Shown here piece by piece: positions 32,470 to 41,033 of a DNA stretch of 64,000 bases. This DNA comes from Staphylococcus shinii. GTDB lineage: Bacteria; Bacillota; Bacilli; Staphylococcales; Staphylococcaceae. A model generated the notes under the pieces. The model searched no databases, was not told the DNA's origin, and saw only the letters and a list, made by a program, of their open reading frames with translations. Positions within the stretch are counted from its first letter, which is position 1. Every line of letters starts with the position of its first letter. The stretch covers positions 186,001-250,000 of the forward strand of contig NZ_JAGEVL010000001.1 in NCBI RefSeq assembly GCF_017583065.1, given 5' to 3'. The translations under genes were made by a program, and so were the position numbers.

Positions 32470-32709
32470 ATTCTTGAATTTTCTTTACGAAATGGTAGCA
32501 AAATATGCGAAGAGACATAATTCATGGCTGAAAAATTATGCATAGTAGTTTAGAAAAATTGAACACAAGAACAGGTGCTTTGATAAAAGCCGTGTAGCGA
32601 GCGTTATTCGTATGAAGTGGATTATAAGTATAACATTTATAATCAATTAGGGTGGCAACACGGAAATTCGTCCCTTGTATGACTTATTAGTCATGCAAGG
32701 GTTTTTTTA
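32470..32709 (+). promoter_or_regulatory. T-box leader of hisS-aspS
   Basis: The leader has the T-box core AGGGTGGCAACACGG at 32649-32663, then a terminator stem CCCTTGTATGAC / GTCATGCAAGGG and a seven-T run ending at 32708. The codon CAC (histidine) at 32564-32566, in TTGAACACAAG, sits where the specifier is expected. The left edge is approximate. Confidence 0.88.
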
Positions 32710-32730
32710 TTGCATAAAAGGAGAGATTCT

Positions 32731-33993
32731 ATGATAAATATACCTAGAGGGACGCAAGATATTTTACCAGATGAAACAAAAAGATGGCGTTTTATTGAAT
32801 CAAGATTAGATGAATTAATGGAAGTTTATAATTATCAAGAAATTCGTACACCAATTTTTGAAAGCACAGAATTATTTGCACGAGGTGTAGGTGATTCAAC
32901 AGACGTCGTTCAAAAAGAAATGTACACTTTTAAAGATAAAGGTGACCGAAGTATTACTCTACGTCCAGAAGGCACGGCAGCCGTAGTACGTTCTTATATT
33001 GAAAATAAGATGCAAGGTTTACCTAATCAACCGATTAAATTATATTATAACGGTCCGATGTTTAGATATGAACGTAAACAAAAAGGACGCTATCGCCAAT
33101 TTACTCAATTTGGCGTTGAAGCGATTGGTGCTGAAGACCCAGGTATAGATGCTGAAGTGTTAGCAATGGCTATGCACATTTACCAATCATTTGGATTGAA
33201 ACATTTAAAACTTGTAATTAACAGTATAGGTGATATTGAATCACGTCATGAATACAATGATGCACTAGTTAAACATTTTGAACCTGTAATTGACGATTTT
33301 TGTAATGACTGTAAAGCTCGTTTACACACAAATCCAATGAGAATATTAGATTGTAAGGTTGACAAAGATAAAGAAGCCGTTAAAACTGCTCCTAGAATTA
33401 CTGAATTTTTAAATGAACAATCTAAACAATATTATACTGATGTCAAACAACATTTGGATGACTTAGGTGTAGCTTATGTAGAAGATCCTAACTTAGTTCG
33501 AGGTTTAGATTATTATACACATACAGCATTCGAATTAATGATTGATAATCCAAATTATGATGGTGCGATCACAACGTTATGTGGCGGTGGACGCTATAAC
33601 GGTTTACTTGAATTATTAGATGGACCAAGTCAAACAGGTATTGGATTCGCATTAAGTATAGAAAGGTTATTACTAGCATTAGATGAAGAGCAAATCGAAC
33701 TTGATGTTAATCATGATTTTGATTTATTTATCGTAACTATGGGTGAAGAAGCGGATCGTTATGCAGTGAAATTACTTAATGATTTACGTAGAAATGGGAT
33801 TAAAGCGGATAAAGATTATTTACAACGTAAGGTTAAAGGGCAAATGAAACAAGCCGATAGATTAAAGGCAAACTATACTATTGTTATCGGTGAGCAAGAA
33901 TTAGAAGATAATAAAATAAATGTTAAAAATATGCTTTCAGGTGAAAGTGAAACTATTCGTTTAGATGAAATCATAAATTATTTTAAAAACTAA
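32731..33993 (+). CDS. hisS: Histidyl-tRNA synthetase
   Basis: Class II synthetase, 420 residues. It begins MINIPRGTQDILPDE and carries motif 2 (FRYERKQKGRYRQFTQFGVE) and the histidine-A signature LVRGLDYYT. AAAGGAGAG precedes the ATG at 32731; an upstream in-frame TTG at 32710 lies in the terminator tail. It forms an operon with aspS, twelve bases downstream. Confidence 0.98.
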   Translation: MINIPRGTQDILPDETKRWRFIESRLDELMEVYNYQEIRTPIFESTELFARGVGDSTDVVQKEMYTFKDKGDRSITLRPEGTAAVVRSYIENKMQGLPNQPIKLYYNGPMFRYERKQKGRYRQFTQFGVEAIGAEDPGIDAEVLAMAMHIYQSFGLKHLKLVINSIGDIESRHEYNDALVKHFEPVIDDFCNDCKARLHTNPMRILDCKVDKDKEAVKTAPRITEFLNEQSKQYYTDVKQHLDDLGVAYVEDPNLVRGLDYYTHTAFELMIDNPNYDGAITTLCGGGRYNGLLELLDGPSQTGIGFALSIERLLLALDEEQIELDVNHDFDLFIVTMGEEADRYAVKLLNDLRRNGIKADKDYLQRKVKGQMKQADRLKANYTIVIGEQELEDNKINVKNMLSGESETIRLDEIINYFKN

Positions 33994-34005
33994 GGAGAAG
34001 ATATC

Positions 34006-35772
34006 ATGAGTAAGCGCACAACATACTGCGGTTTAGTAACTGAATCATTATTAGACCAAGAAGTAATATTAAAAGGTTGGGTCCACAACCGTAGAGATTT
34101 AGGTGGTCTCATTTTCGTTGATTTAAGAGACCGTGAAGGATATGTACAAGTCGTATTTAATCCTGATTTTTCTGAAGAGGCATTAAAAATAGCTGAAACA
34201 GTGAGATCTGAATATGTAGTTCAAGTTAAAGGTATCGTAAAAAAACGTGATCCTCAAACAGTGAACCCGAAAATTGCTACAGGTCAAGTAGAAGTACAAG
34301 TTTCAGAAATTGAAATTATAAACAAAGCAGAAACACCTCCATTTGCGTTGAATGAAGAAAATCAAAACGTGGATGAAAATATCAGATTAAAATATAGATA
34401 TCTAGATTTAAGACGTCAAGAATTAGCACAAACATTTAAGATGAGACACCAAACTACACGTTCAATCAGACAATACTTAGATAAAGAAGGCTTTTTTGAT
34501 ATTGAAACGCCTGTATTAACTAAGTCAACACCTGAAGGGGCACGTGACTATCTGGTACCTTCACGTGTACATGACGGTGAATTTTATGCATTGCCTCAGT
34601 CACCTCAACTTTTTAAACAACTATTAATGATTGGCGGTTTCGATAAATATTATCAAATCGTAAAATGTTTCCGTGATGAAGACTTACGTGCCGATCGCCA
34701 ACCTGAATTTACACAAGTCGATATTGAAATGAGCTTTGTAGATCAAGAAGACGTTATGGAAATGGGAGAAGAAATGCTACAAAATGTAGTGAAAGATGTA
34801 AAAGATGTTGAAATTCCAAGACCATTCCCTAGAATGACGTATGATGAAGCAATGCAACGTTTTGGTTCAGATAAACCAGATACTCGCTTTGATATGGAAT
34901 TGATAGATGTATCAGAATTAGGAGAAATCATGGATTTCAAAGTGTTTAAAGATGCTGTGACTAATAATGGTCAAGTTAAAGCGATAGTTGCGAAAGGTGC
35001 GTCAGATCAATATACAAGAAAAGATATTGATGGTTTAACTGAATTTGTAAATATTTATGGTGCTAAAGGTTTAGCATGGGTGAAAGTCGTTGATGAAGGT
35101 GTGAACGGCCCAATTGCTAAATTCTTTGAAGCAGACCATGTTACTAAGCTACAAACATTAACTGAAGCGCAACCAGGTGACTTAGTATTGTTCGTAGCAG
35201 ATAAACCAAGTGTTGTTGCACAGAGTTTAGGTGCGTTGCGTCTTAAGTTAGCTAGAGAATTAGATTTAATTGATGAATCTAAATTAAACTTCCTATGGGT
35301 AACAGATTGGCCTTTATTAGAATATGATGAAGACTTAAAACGTTATACTGCAGCTCATCACCCATTCACAGCACCAAAACAAGAAGATATCGCTAAATTA
35401 GATACTGAACCTGAAAATGCACAAGCTAACGCTTATGATATTGTATTAAATGGTTATGAATTAGGTGGCGGATCTATCAGAATTCATAATGGTGATTTAC
35501 AAACTAAAATGTTTGAAGTACTAGGCTTTACCGAGGAACAGACGCAAGAACAATTTGGATTCTTGCTAGATGCATTCAAATATGGTGCGCCACCACATGG
35601 CGGTATCGCACTTGGTTTAGACCGTCTAGTAATGTTATTAACAGGTCGTACAAACTTACGTGATACAATTGCGTTTCCTAAAACGGCTTCAGCTACATGT
35701 TTATTAACAAATGCACCAAGTGAAGTTTCTGAAAGCCAATTAGAAGAATTGTCATTACGAATTAGACATTAA
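34006..35772 (+). CDS. aspS: Aspartyl-tRNA synthetase
   Basis: Class II synthetase, 588 residues: N-terminal OB anticodon-binding domain ([19 protein letters not shown]), catalytic domain with motif 2 ([16 protein letters not shown]), the bacterial GAD insertion, and motif 3 [20 protein letters not shown] precedes the ATG. Control by the upstream T-box is through hisS. The length is the bacterial, not the archaeal type. Confidence 0.98.
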   Translation: MSKRTTYCGLVTESLLDQEVILKGWVHNRRDLGGLIFVDLRDREGYVQVVFNPDFSEEALKIAETVRSEYVVQVKGIVKKRDPQTVNPKIATGQVEVQVSEIEIINKAETPPFALNEENQNVDENIRLKYRYLDLRRQELAQTFKMRHQTTRSIRQYLDKEGFFDIETPVLTKSTPEGARDYLVPSRVHDGEFYALPQSPQLFKQLLMIGGFDKYYQIVKCFRDEDLRADRQPEFTQVDIEMSFVDQEDVMEMGEEMLQNVVKDVKDVEIPRPFPRMTYDEAMQRFGSDKPDTRFDMELIDVSELGEIMDFKVFKDAVTNNGQVKAIVAKGASDQYTRKDIDGLTEFVNIYGAKGLAWVKVVDEGVNGPIAKFFEADHVTKLQTLTEAQPGDLVLFVADKPSVVAQSLGALRLKLARELDLIDESKLNFLWVTDWPLLEYDEDLKRYTAAHHPFTAPKQEDIAKLDTEPENAQANAYDIVLNGYELGGGSIRIHNGDLQTKMFEVLGFTEEQTQEQFGFLLDAFKYGAPPHGGIALGLDRLVMLLTGRTNLRDTIAFPKTASATCLLTNAPSEVSESQLEELSLRIRH

Positions 35773-35827
35773 TTTTTGTTATAAGCTTTTATTCTTGCTA
35801 ATTTCAAATATTGTGTTATTATTAATC

Positions 35828-36061
35828 CCATAAGATAGTCATCTGTAGTGTTCGTATGTTTGCTTTATATTTGGGCCTAACACACTTTGATCCGGGAGCC
35901 CAATGGGTTTTCTTGCAGCGCACACGCCTCATTAGGAGGACTTGCAAAACAAGAAACAGGGCACCCACCTGTTTTAAGCAGGCCGAATGATCAAGCATTT
36001 TATAACTACGGCACTTATGGACTCTATCGGTACGCAAGACTTCGGTCTTGCGTATTTTTTT
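35828..36061 (+). ncRNA. ssrS: 6S RNA (ssrS/bsrA type)
   Basis: This 230-base stretch between aspS and tcdA has no gene but is highly structured and GC-richer than its flanks. Near the 5' end is GTGTTCGTATG, like the conserved TGTTCG of 6S RNA. The ends can pair (CCATAAG with CTTATGG; GATAG with CTATC), and internal pairs such as GGGCACCCACC and AAACAGG/CCTGTTT are visible. It ends at a perfect terminator. In Bacillus, bsrA lies at this same place between aspS and yrvM (tcdA). 6S RNA binds sigma-A RNA polymerase. The 5' edge is approximate. Confidence 0.88.
36030..36061 (+). terminator. Terminator of the 6S RNA
   Basis: TACGCAAGAC-TTCG-GTCTTGCGTA is a perfect 10-bp stem with a stable UUCG loop, followed by seven Ts. 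Confidence 0.95.
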
Positions 36062-36189
36062 GATATAAAATACAAAACTTGATATTTTTAATTAAATTGA
36101 AATAAAATAAATGTATTAAATTCAATAATAGAAACAGAATTTTAAACGAAAAACTATATTTAATCGCTTTTATTATTAAGGAGAATGGC

Positions 36190-36960
36190 ATGAAACATCA
36201 ATTTTCAAGAAATGAATTGGCTTATGGCCAAGAAGGTTTAGAATTATTAAAACAGAAAACTGTGGTGATTTTAGGTGTTGGAGGAGTTGGATCATTTGCT
36301 GCCGAAGCTCTAGCACGCACAAATATTGGACACATCATTTTAATAGATAAAGATGATGTAGATATCACTAATGTGAATCGTCAATTACATGCATTAACAA
36401 CAACTGTTGGACAAAGTAAAGTTACTTTGATGGAAGAACGTATTAAATTGATTAACCCAGAATGCAAGGTAACTTCATTACATATGTTTTATACAGAAGA
36501 AACATATGAAGCGTTGTTCAATAATTATGATATTGATTACTTTGTTGATGCAAGTGATACCATCATGTATAAAGTGCATTTAATGAAAGAATGTTTGGAA
36601 AGAGGTATATCTGTTATTTCTAGTATGGGTGCCGCAAATAAAACAGATCCGACTCGATTTAAGATTGCTGATATTTCTGAAACATATATGGATCCAATGG
36701 CTAAAATCATTCGTCGTAAATTGAAAAAATTAGGTATATATAAAGGAATACCTGTCGTATTTTCAGATGAAAGCCCCATAGTTATAAGAGAGGATGTTAA
36801 AGATACTGTAGGTGATGCAAACGCACCAACCAGAAAGGGACAAATCCCACCATCTTCGAATGCATTTGTACCAAGTGTAGTTGGTTTGATTAGCGCCAGC
36901 TATGTCGTTAATGATATTTTAAAAGATATACCCGTATCGCGTATTAAAGATAAAATATAA
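36190..36960 (+). CDS. tcdA: tRNA threonylcarbamoyladenosine dehydratase
   Basis: ThiF/E1-like ATPase that cyclises t6A37 to ct6A in tRNA. The 256-residue protein has the nucleotide-binding GVGGVGS at 29-35, the adenylation-type region DVDITNVNRQLHA and the family FVDASDTIMYK. AAGGAG precedes the ATG. Downstream of 6S RNA as in Bacillus (yrvM). Ends at a convergent terminator shared with rarA. Confidence 0.95.
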   Translation: MKHQFSRNELAYGQEGLELLKQKTVVILGVGGVGSFAAEALARTNIGHIILIDKDDVDITNVNRQLHALTTTVGQSKVTLMEERIKLINPECKVTSLHMFYTEETYEALFNNYDIDYFVDASDTIMYKVHLMKECLERGISVISSMGAANKTDPTRFKIADISETYMDPMAKIIRRKLKKLGIYKGIPVVFSDESPIVIREDVKDTVGDANAPTRKGQIPPSSNAFVPSVVGLISASYVVNDILKDIPVSRIKDKI

Positions 36961-37000
36961 AATTATAGCTAGTATTCTAGTTATCCAACACTTTATATTA

Positions 37001-37041
37001 AAAAACAGAGATTGAGATTATGACATCTCAATCTCTGTTTT
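37001..37041. terminator. Bidirectional terminator between tcdA and rarA
   Basis: AAAACAGAGATTGAGAT pairs perfectly with ATCTCAATCTCTGTTTT around TATGAC. A- and T-rich tails occur on both sides, which suits the convergent genes. Confidence 0.93.
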
Positions 37042-37062
37042 TCTAGCTTAAATCCAGAATTT

Positions 37063-38340
37063 TTAATTTTTTTGTTGCGCTTGGGTAATATTTTCATAAA
37101 CCGATTTGAATTGTTGCTCACTTTTAGAAGTTGTTTTCGGTTCATAATAAATTCTGTTTTTTAATTTATCAGGTAGATATTGTTGAGGAATAAATCCACT
37201 ATCATAATTATGAGGATACTGATAACCGATAGCACGTCCTAGTTCTTTAGCGCCAGCGTAGTGTCCATCTTTTAAATGATCAGGAATTTGTCCTATATGA
37301 CCTTTGCGTATATCAGAAAGAGCAGCATCAATAGCAGCGATACCTGAATTAGATTTAGGAGATAGGCAGAGTTCAATAACGGCCTGACTTAAGGGTATTC
37401 TAGCTTCAGGAAAGCCTAAGCGTTCAGCTGATTCGATAGCAGCTAATGTGCGTTGTCCCGCGCTAGGAGATGCGAGGCCAACATCCTCATAACTTATTAC
37501 TAGCAACCGTCTAACGATTGTTGGTAAGTCGCCTGCTTCAATTAAGCGTGCTAAATAATGAAGTGCAGCATTTACATCACTACCGCGAATTGATTTTTGA
37601 AACGCACTCATCACATCATAATGCATGTCGCCATCTTTATCACTTACAAAAGCTCCTTTTTGCAAGCAATCCTTAGCGTCTTGTAAGGTAATGTGACGTT
37701 GGCCATCTGTAGTTTCGGAACTTAAGACTGCTAATTCTAAGGCGTTTAAAGCACTTCTCACATCACCTTGGCTTTGAGTAGTGAAATAGGACATTGCATC
37801 TTCGTCCACTATAGGATTATAACTTGCTAGGCCACGTTCTTCGTCATTTAAAGCTCTATCCAGTGAAGTTCTGACATCATCTTCATCTAGTGGATAAAGT
37901 TCAAATATTTGAGCTCTTGAGCGAATAGCAGGATTTATTGCGTGATATGGGTTTGAAGTTGTAGCTCCAATCAGCACAATTTTTCCATTTTCTAAATGTG
38001 GTAATAGGAAATCTTGCTTAGCTTTATCTAAACGATGGATTTCATCTAATAATAAAATAACTTGTCCAGACATTTTAGCTTCTTCAACTATAAGTTGCAT
38101 ATCTTTTTTTGTATTTGTAACTGCATTTAATTGACGGAATTTAAATTGAGTACTTCCTGATATAGCTTTAGCAATACTTGTTTTACCGATACCAGGTGGT
38201 CCATAAAAAATCATGGAGGATAATCTTTTTGTTTCTACCATCCTTCTTATAATACCTTTTGGACCTACTAAATGCTTTTGAGATATAATCTCATCAATAT
38301 TACTTGGACGCATTCTTGAAGCTAGTGGTTCGTTTGACAC
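37063..38340 (-). CDS. rarA: Replication-associated recombination protein A (RarA/MgsA)
   Basis: AAA+ ATPase that acts at stalled replication forks. The 425-residue protein has Walker A GPPGIGKT, Walker B LLLDEIHR, sensor 1 GATTSNPYH and the C-terminal tetramerisation/SSB-interacting region (GYQYPHNYDSGFIPQQYLP). It is divergent to cymR, with about 86 bases between the starts. Confidence 0.96.
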   Translation of the reverse strand: MSNEPLASRMRPSNIDEIISQKHLVGPKGIIRRMVETKRLSSMIFYGPPGIGKTSIAKAISGSTQFKFRQLNAVTNTKKDMQLIVEEAKMSGQVILLLDEIHRLDKAKQDFLLPHLENGKIVLIGATTSNPYHAINPAIRSRAQIFELYPLDEDDVRTSLDRALNDEERGLASYNPIVDEDAMSYFTTQSQGDVRSALNALELAVLSSETTDGQRHITLQDAKDCLQKGAFVSDKDGDMHYDVMSAFQKSIRGSDVNAALHYLARLIEAGDLPTIVRRLLVISYEDVGLASPSAGQRTLAAIESAERLGFPEARIPLSQAVIELCLSPKSNSGIAAIDAALSDIRKGHIGQIPDHLKDGHYAGAKELGRAIGYQYPHNYDSGFIPQQYLPDKLKNRIYYEPKTTSKSEQQFKSVYENITQAQQKN

Positions 38341-38426
38341 AATGTTTCACACCTTTCTAATTCTATATTAACTTAAAAAGTGATAGAATGTTATTATATA
38401 GTATTCGAATTAAGTGAGGTAATATA

Positions 38427-38846
38427 ATGAAAATTTCAACTAAAGGAAGATATGGGTTAACACTAATGATATCTCTTGCTAAAAAAGAAGGTCAAGGGTG
38501 TGTGTCTTTAAAATCTATTGCGGAAGAAAATAATTTGAGCGATTTGTATTTAGAGCAATTAGTCGGTCCATTGAGAAATGCCGGGTTAATTCGAAGTGTT
38601 CGTGGTGCAAAAGGTGGTTACCAGTTAAGAGTACCATCTGAAGAGATAACAGCGGGTGACATTATTCGTTTATTAGAAGGTCCAATCACATTCGTTGAAA
38701 GTATTGATTCAGAACCACCTGCTCAAAAACAACTTTGGATTAGAATGAGAGACGCAGTAAGAGATGTGCTAGATAATACATCATTAAAATATTTAGCAGA
38801 ATATAAAGATACAAATAATTTAGATGGCTATATGTTCTATATCTAA
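38427..38846 (+). CDS. cymR: Rrf2-family transcriptional regulator CymR
   Basis: Repressor of cysteine and sulfur metabolism genes. The 139-residue protein has an N-terminal winged helix (MKISTKGRYGLTLM; LSDLYLEQLVGPLRNAGLI; RGAKGGYQL). It lacks the three-cysteine iron-sulfur cluster of IscR. C25 is the only cysteine, the position reported as a redox switch in S. aureus CymR. GTGAGGT precedes the ATG. It lies upstream of iscS, as in other staphylococci, although extra genes intervene here. Confidence 0.93.
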   Translation: MKISTKGRYGLTLMISLAKKEGQGCVSLKSIAEENNLSDLYLEQLVGPLRNAGLIRSVRGAKGGYQLRVPSEEITAGDIIRLLEGPITFVESIDSEPPAQKQLWIRMRDAVRDVLDNTSLKYLAEYKDTNNLDGYMFYI

Positions 38847-38980
38847 ATTATACCGAAATATAGTTTTGTATTGATGCTATAACAATTTTAGAAAATATTT
38901 ATTAATCAATGTTTGAGATGTTTATTTATTAAAATTAGTGGTATGTACAATATATATACACCATCAAGGAGGTAAATTAC

Positions 38981-39163
38981 ATGGCAGACGAAAACAAAGT
39001 AGAACAAGCAAAAGGTAATGTGAAAGAAACATTAGGTAACGTTACTGATAACAAAGACTTAGAAAACGAAGGTAAAGAAGATAAAACTTCTGGTAAAGCT
39101 AAAGAATTTGTAGAAAATGCAAAAGATAAAGCTAATGATGTTATTGATAAATTTAAAAAATAA
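38981..39163 (+). CDS. CsbD-family stress protein
   Basis: The 60-residue hydrophilic, helix-forming protein fits the CsbD pattern ([17 protein letters not shown]). In Bacillus and staphylococci CsbD-like proteins are general-stress (sigma-B) products of unknown mechanism. AAGGAGG precedes the ATG. A second small protein of related composition follows 35 bases on. Confidence 0.9.
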   Translation: MADENKVEQAKGNVKETLGNVTDNKDLENEGKEDKTSGKAKEFVENAKDKANDVIDKFKK

Positions 39164-39198
39164 TCTATAGTTAATGACTATTAAAGGAGAGATTTTAA

Positions 39199-39366
39199 AT
39201 GGCTGAAAACTTTTTAGATAAAGCAAAAGAAACTGCAAAAAATGTATCAGATAAATTAAAAGATACAGATAATGAAAAAGCAAAACAAGCATCAGAACAA
39301 ATCGATAAATTCACTGGCGGCAGTGATGATGATAAAAAAGATGACAAAAAAGACGATAAAAAATAA
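39199..39366 (+). CDS. Small lysine-rich protein, CsbD/Rv0909-antitoxin-like (55 aa)
   Basis: The frame begins MAENFLDKAKETAKNVSDKL and ends in an alternating Asp/Lys tail (GGSDDDKKDDKKDDKK). The KAKQASEQIDKFTGG segment resembles the small MT0933/Rv0909-type antitoxin-like family, but no toxin partner is adjacent; a stress-protein role beside CsbD is likelier. AAAGGAGAG precedes the ATG. Probably cotranscribed with the CsbD gene. Confidence 0.8.
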   Translation: MAENFLDKAKETAKNVSDKLKDTDNEKAKQASEQIDKFTGGSDDDKKDDKKDDKK

Positions 39367-39451
39367 TATTTGTGGAAACAAAATTATTTAAAAGAGGGTT
39401 AGGGCATAATATTGTCCTGCCCCTTTTTATTTGCAATTTAAACATTAATAA

Positions 39452-39518
39452 TAATGCCTACTAACAGTGGATAAGGGCTAGGTTTAAGCTTTCCATTGTT
39501 TAGTAGGCATTAATTTTT
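39452..39518 (+). terminator. Long hairpin terminator after the CsbD pair
   Basis: TAATGCCTACTAACAGTGG pairs with CCATTGTTTAGTAGGCATTA (one wobble, one bulge), and the inner GGCT/AGCTTT region can extend it. TTTTT follows. A weaker G/C-rich hairpin precedes it at about 39391-39428. The remaining bases to 39746 show no gene. Confidence 0.82.
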
Positions 39519-39746
39519 ATGATAAGTTGTGACGATTTGCGAAGCACAATAATATAGCGTGTGTCAATTTAACCTTAATAACCTAAATTTTATATTTTGA
39601 AATTTGACTAAGATGAATTTAAAAATATAAAAATTGATAAAGTAATTAAAACGTTAATGTTTATACTTCATATATTCATCCACTTAATTACTGTTTGGAC
39701 GAATATTAAACATTGAATTGTGAAAAGTCTTGGCTTATTTAATAAA

Positions 39747-40745
39747 TTATATTTCTTCGACAATTGTTTTTAGTTTTTTATAAGAATCTAACTGTGCGTC
39801 TTGATCATAAATATAACTAATCGCCATCAGTTCATCTATTTCACCGTGTTCTTTGATAAAGTCTTGAATTTTAGCTTTAACTGTCTCTTCAGACCCGATT
39901 AAGGATTGTTGCATTCTTTGTTTTGCAATTTCATATTCTGTAGGTGTTAAAAGCCCTTTTAAATCATCAGTTGGTGGTTGCACAGGTTGCATTCTACCTC
40001 TTGTGATACTTACCATAACTTGTGCTTGTGTTGTTGCTAAGTATTCAGCTTGCTTGTCTGTATCTGCAACTATAGCATTGAGACAAACAATAACATAAGG
40101 TTCACTTAATATATCAGATGGTTCAAAAAGTTCTTTATATATTTGAATCGCGTCTTTCATTTGTTGCGGTGCAAAATGGCCAGCAAAGACATAAGGTAGC
40201 CCCTTACGTGCGGCTAAATGCGCGGAATCAGTAGATGAACCAAGTATATAAAGTGGTACTTGCTTATTAACAGCTGGGTAGGCACGTACATATCCTTGCT
40301 GATTAGCTGGGCCAAAGTAAGTTGCAAGTTGTTCAACTTCTTCAGGGAATTCATAAACGCCGTTATGTTGATCTCTACGTAAGGCGCTAGCAGTCATCAT
40401 GTCTGTTCCTGGCGCACGTCCTAATCCAAGGTCTACACGGTTTGGGAAAACAGTTTCCATTGTTCCAAATTGTTCTGCAACAACTAATGGTGCATGATTT
40501 GGTAACATAATACCACCAGAACCGACACGTATTTTTGAAGTGTGTTCTAGTGTGTGCTGAATTAATAATGCAGTTGCCGAACTAACTAGATTAGGAGCGT
40601 TGTGGTGTTCAGCTATCCAATAACGTTCGAATTCAAGTGCTTCTAAATCTTGCGCAAGTTTAACCATATCTTTGATTGCTGCTTGATCATCTTGACCTTC
40701 GCGGATTGGTACTAAGTTAAGCGCAGATAATTTTAAATTGTTCAT
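39747..40745 (-). CDS. LLM-class (luciferase-like) flavin-dependent oxidoreductase
   Basis: The 332-residue TIM-barrel protein is of the bacterial luciferase-like monooxygenase family (RYWIAEHHNAPNLVSSATALL, GSGGIMLPNHAPLVVAEQFG, LGLGRAPGTD, LGSSTDSAHLAARKGLPYVFAGHF). Such enzymes use FMN or F420; which one, and the substrate, cannot be told. GGAGGAT precedes the start. It is divergent from the ABC-F gene. I do not expect it at this point in S. aureus, so it is probably part of an inserted accessory block. Confidence 0.85.
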   Translation of the reverse strand: MNNLKLSALNLVPIREGQDDQAAIKDMVKLAQDLEALEFERYWIAEHHNAPNLVSSATALLIQHTLEHTSKIRVGSGGIMLPNHAPLVVAEQFGTMETVFPNRVDLGLGRAPGTDMMTASALRRDQHNGVYEFPEEVEQLATYFGPANQQGYVRAYPAVNKQVPLYILGSSTDSAHLAARKGLPYVFAGHFAPQQMKDAIQIYKELFEPSDILSEPYVIVCLNAIVADTDKQAEYLATTQAQVMVSITRGRMQPVQPPTDDLKGLLTPTEYEIAKQRMQQSLIGSEETVKAKIQDFIKEHGEIDELMAISYIYDQDAQLDSYKKLKTIVEEI

Positions 40746-40873
40746 TTTATATCGTAATCCTCCTTGAGCTTGTTAATACAAAGTAGTATAACAGGCGATT
40801 TAAAACTTGCGTAAGAAATTGCTCATTGTTATACTTATACAAAATTAAAACGTTAGGTGGCTTAATTAAGACA

Positions 40874-40966
40874 ATGGATAAATCTCATAAGAAATATACA
40901 AACCAATTAAATATAAATAAAAGTTATGGGATATGACCCTGTCTAAATTACGTGAAAATACTTAAA
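40874..40966 (+). CDS. Possible 30-aa leader peptide of the ABC-F gene
   Basis: The frame begins MDKSHKKYTNQLNINKK and ends in LSKLRENT, 67 bases before the ABC-F start. AGGTGG lies rather far (14 bases) upstream of the ATG. Leader peptides that stall under antibiotics control several ABC-F resistance genes, but this one is unproven and the ribosome site is weak. Confidence 0.25.
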
Positions 40967-41033
40967 CAACCACATACAAAGTAATATATAACACGGTAAA
41001 GATATGTCATGTCCTAAAAGTGGAGGAATTGAT

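Noticed and set aside
32561..32567. Overlapping specifiers (AAC/CAC) in the hisS-aspS T-box, suggesting a leader sensing two tRNAs
   Set aside because: GAACAC contains CAC (His) and AAC (Asn), but no GAC for aspartate; overlapping codons occur by chance in such loops and nothing supports a second tRNA.
35822..36037. Minus-strand frame across the aspS-tcdA gap
   Set aside because: It covers the structured 6S RNA, has no ribosome site and shows no family resemblance.
41004..41033. Longer ABC-F start (TTG or ATG-like codons before 41034)
   Set aside because: The ribosome site GGAGG at 41022-41026 lies inside this extension and correctly spaces 41034.
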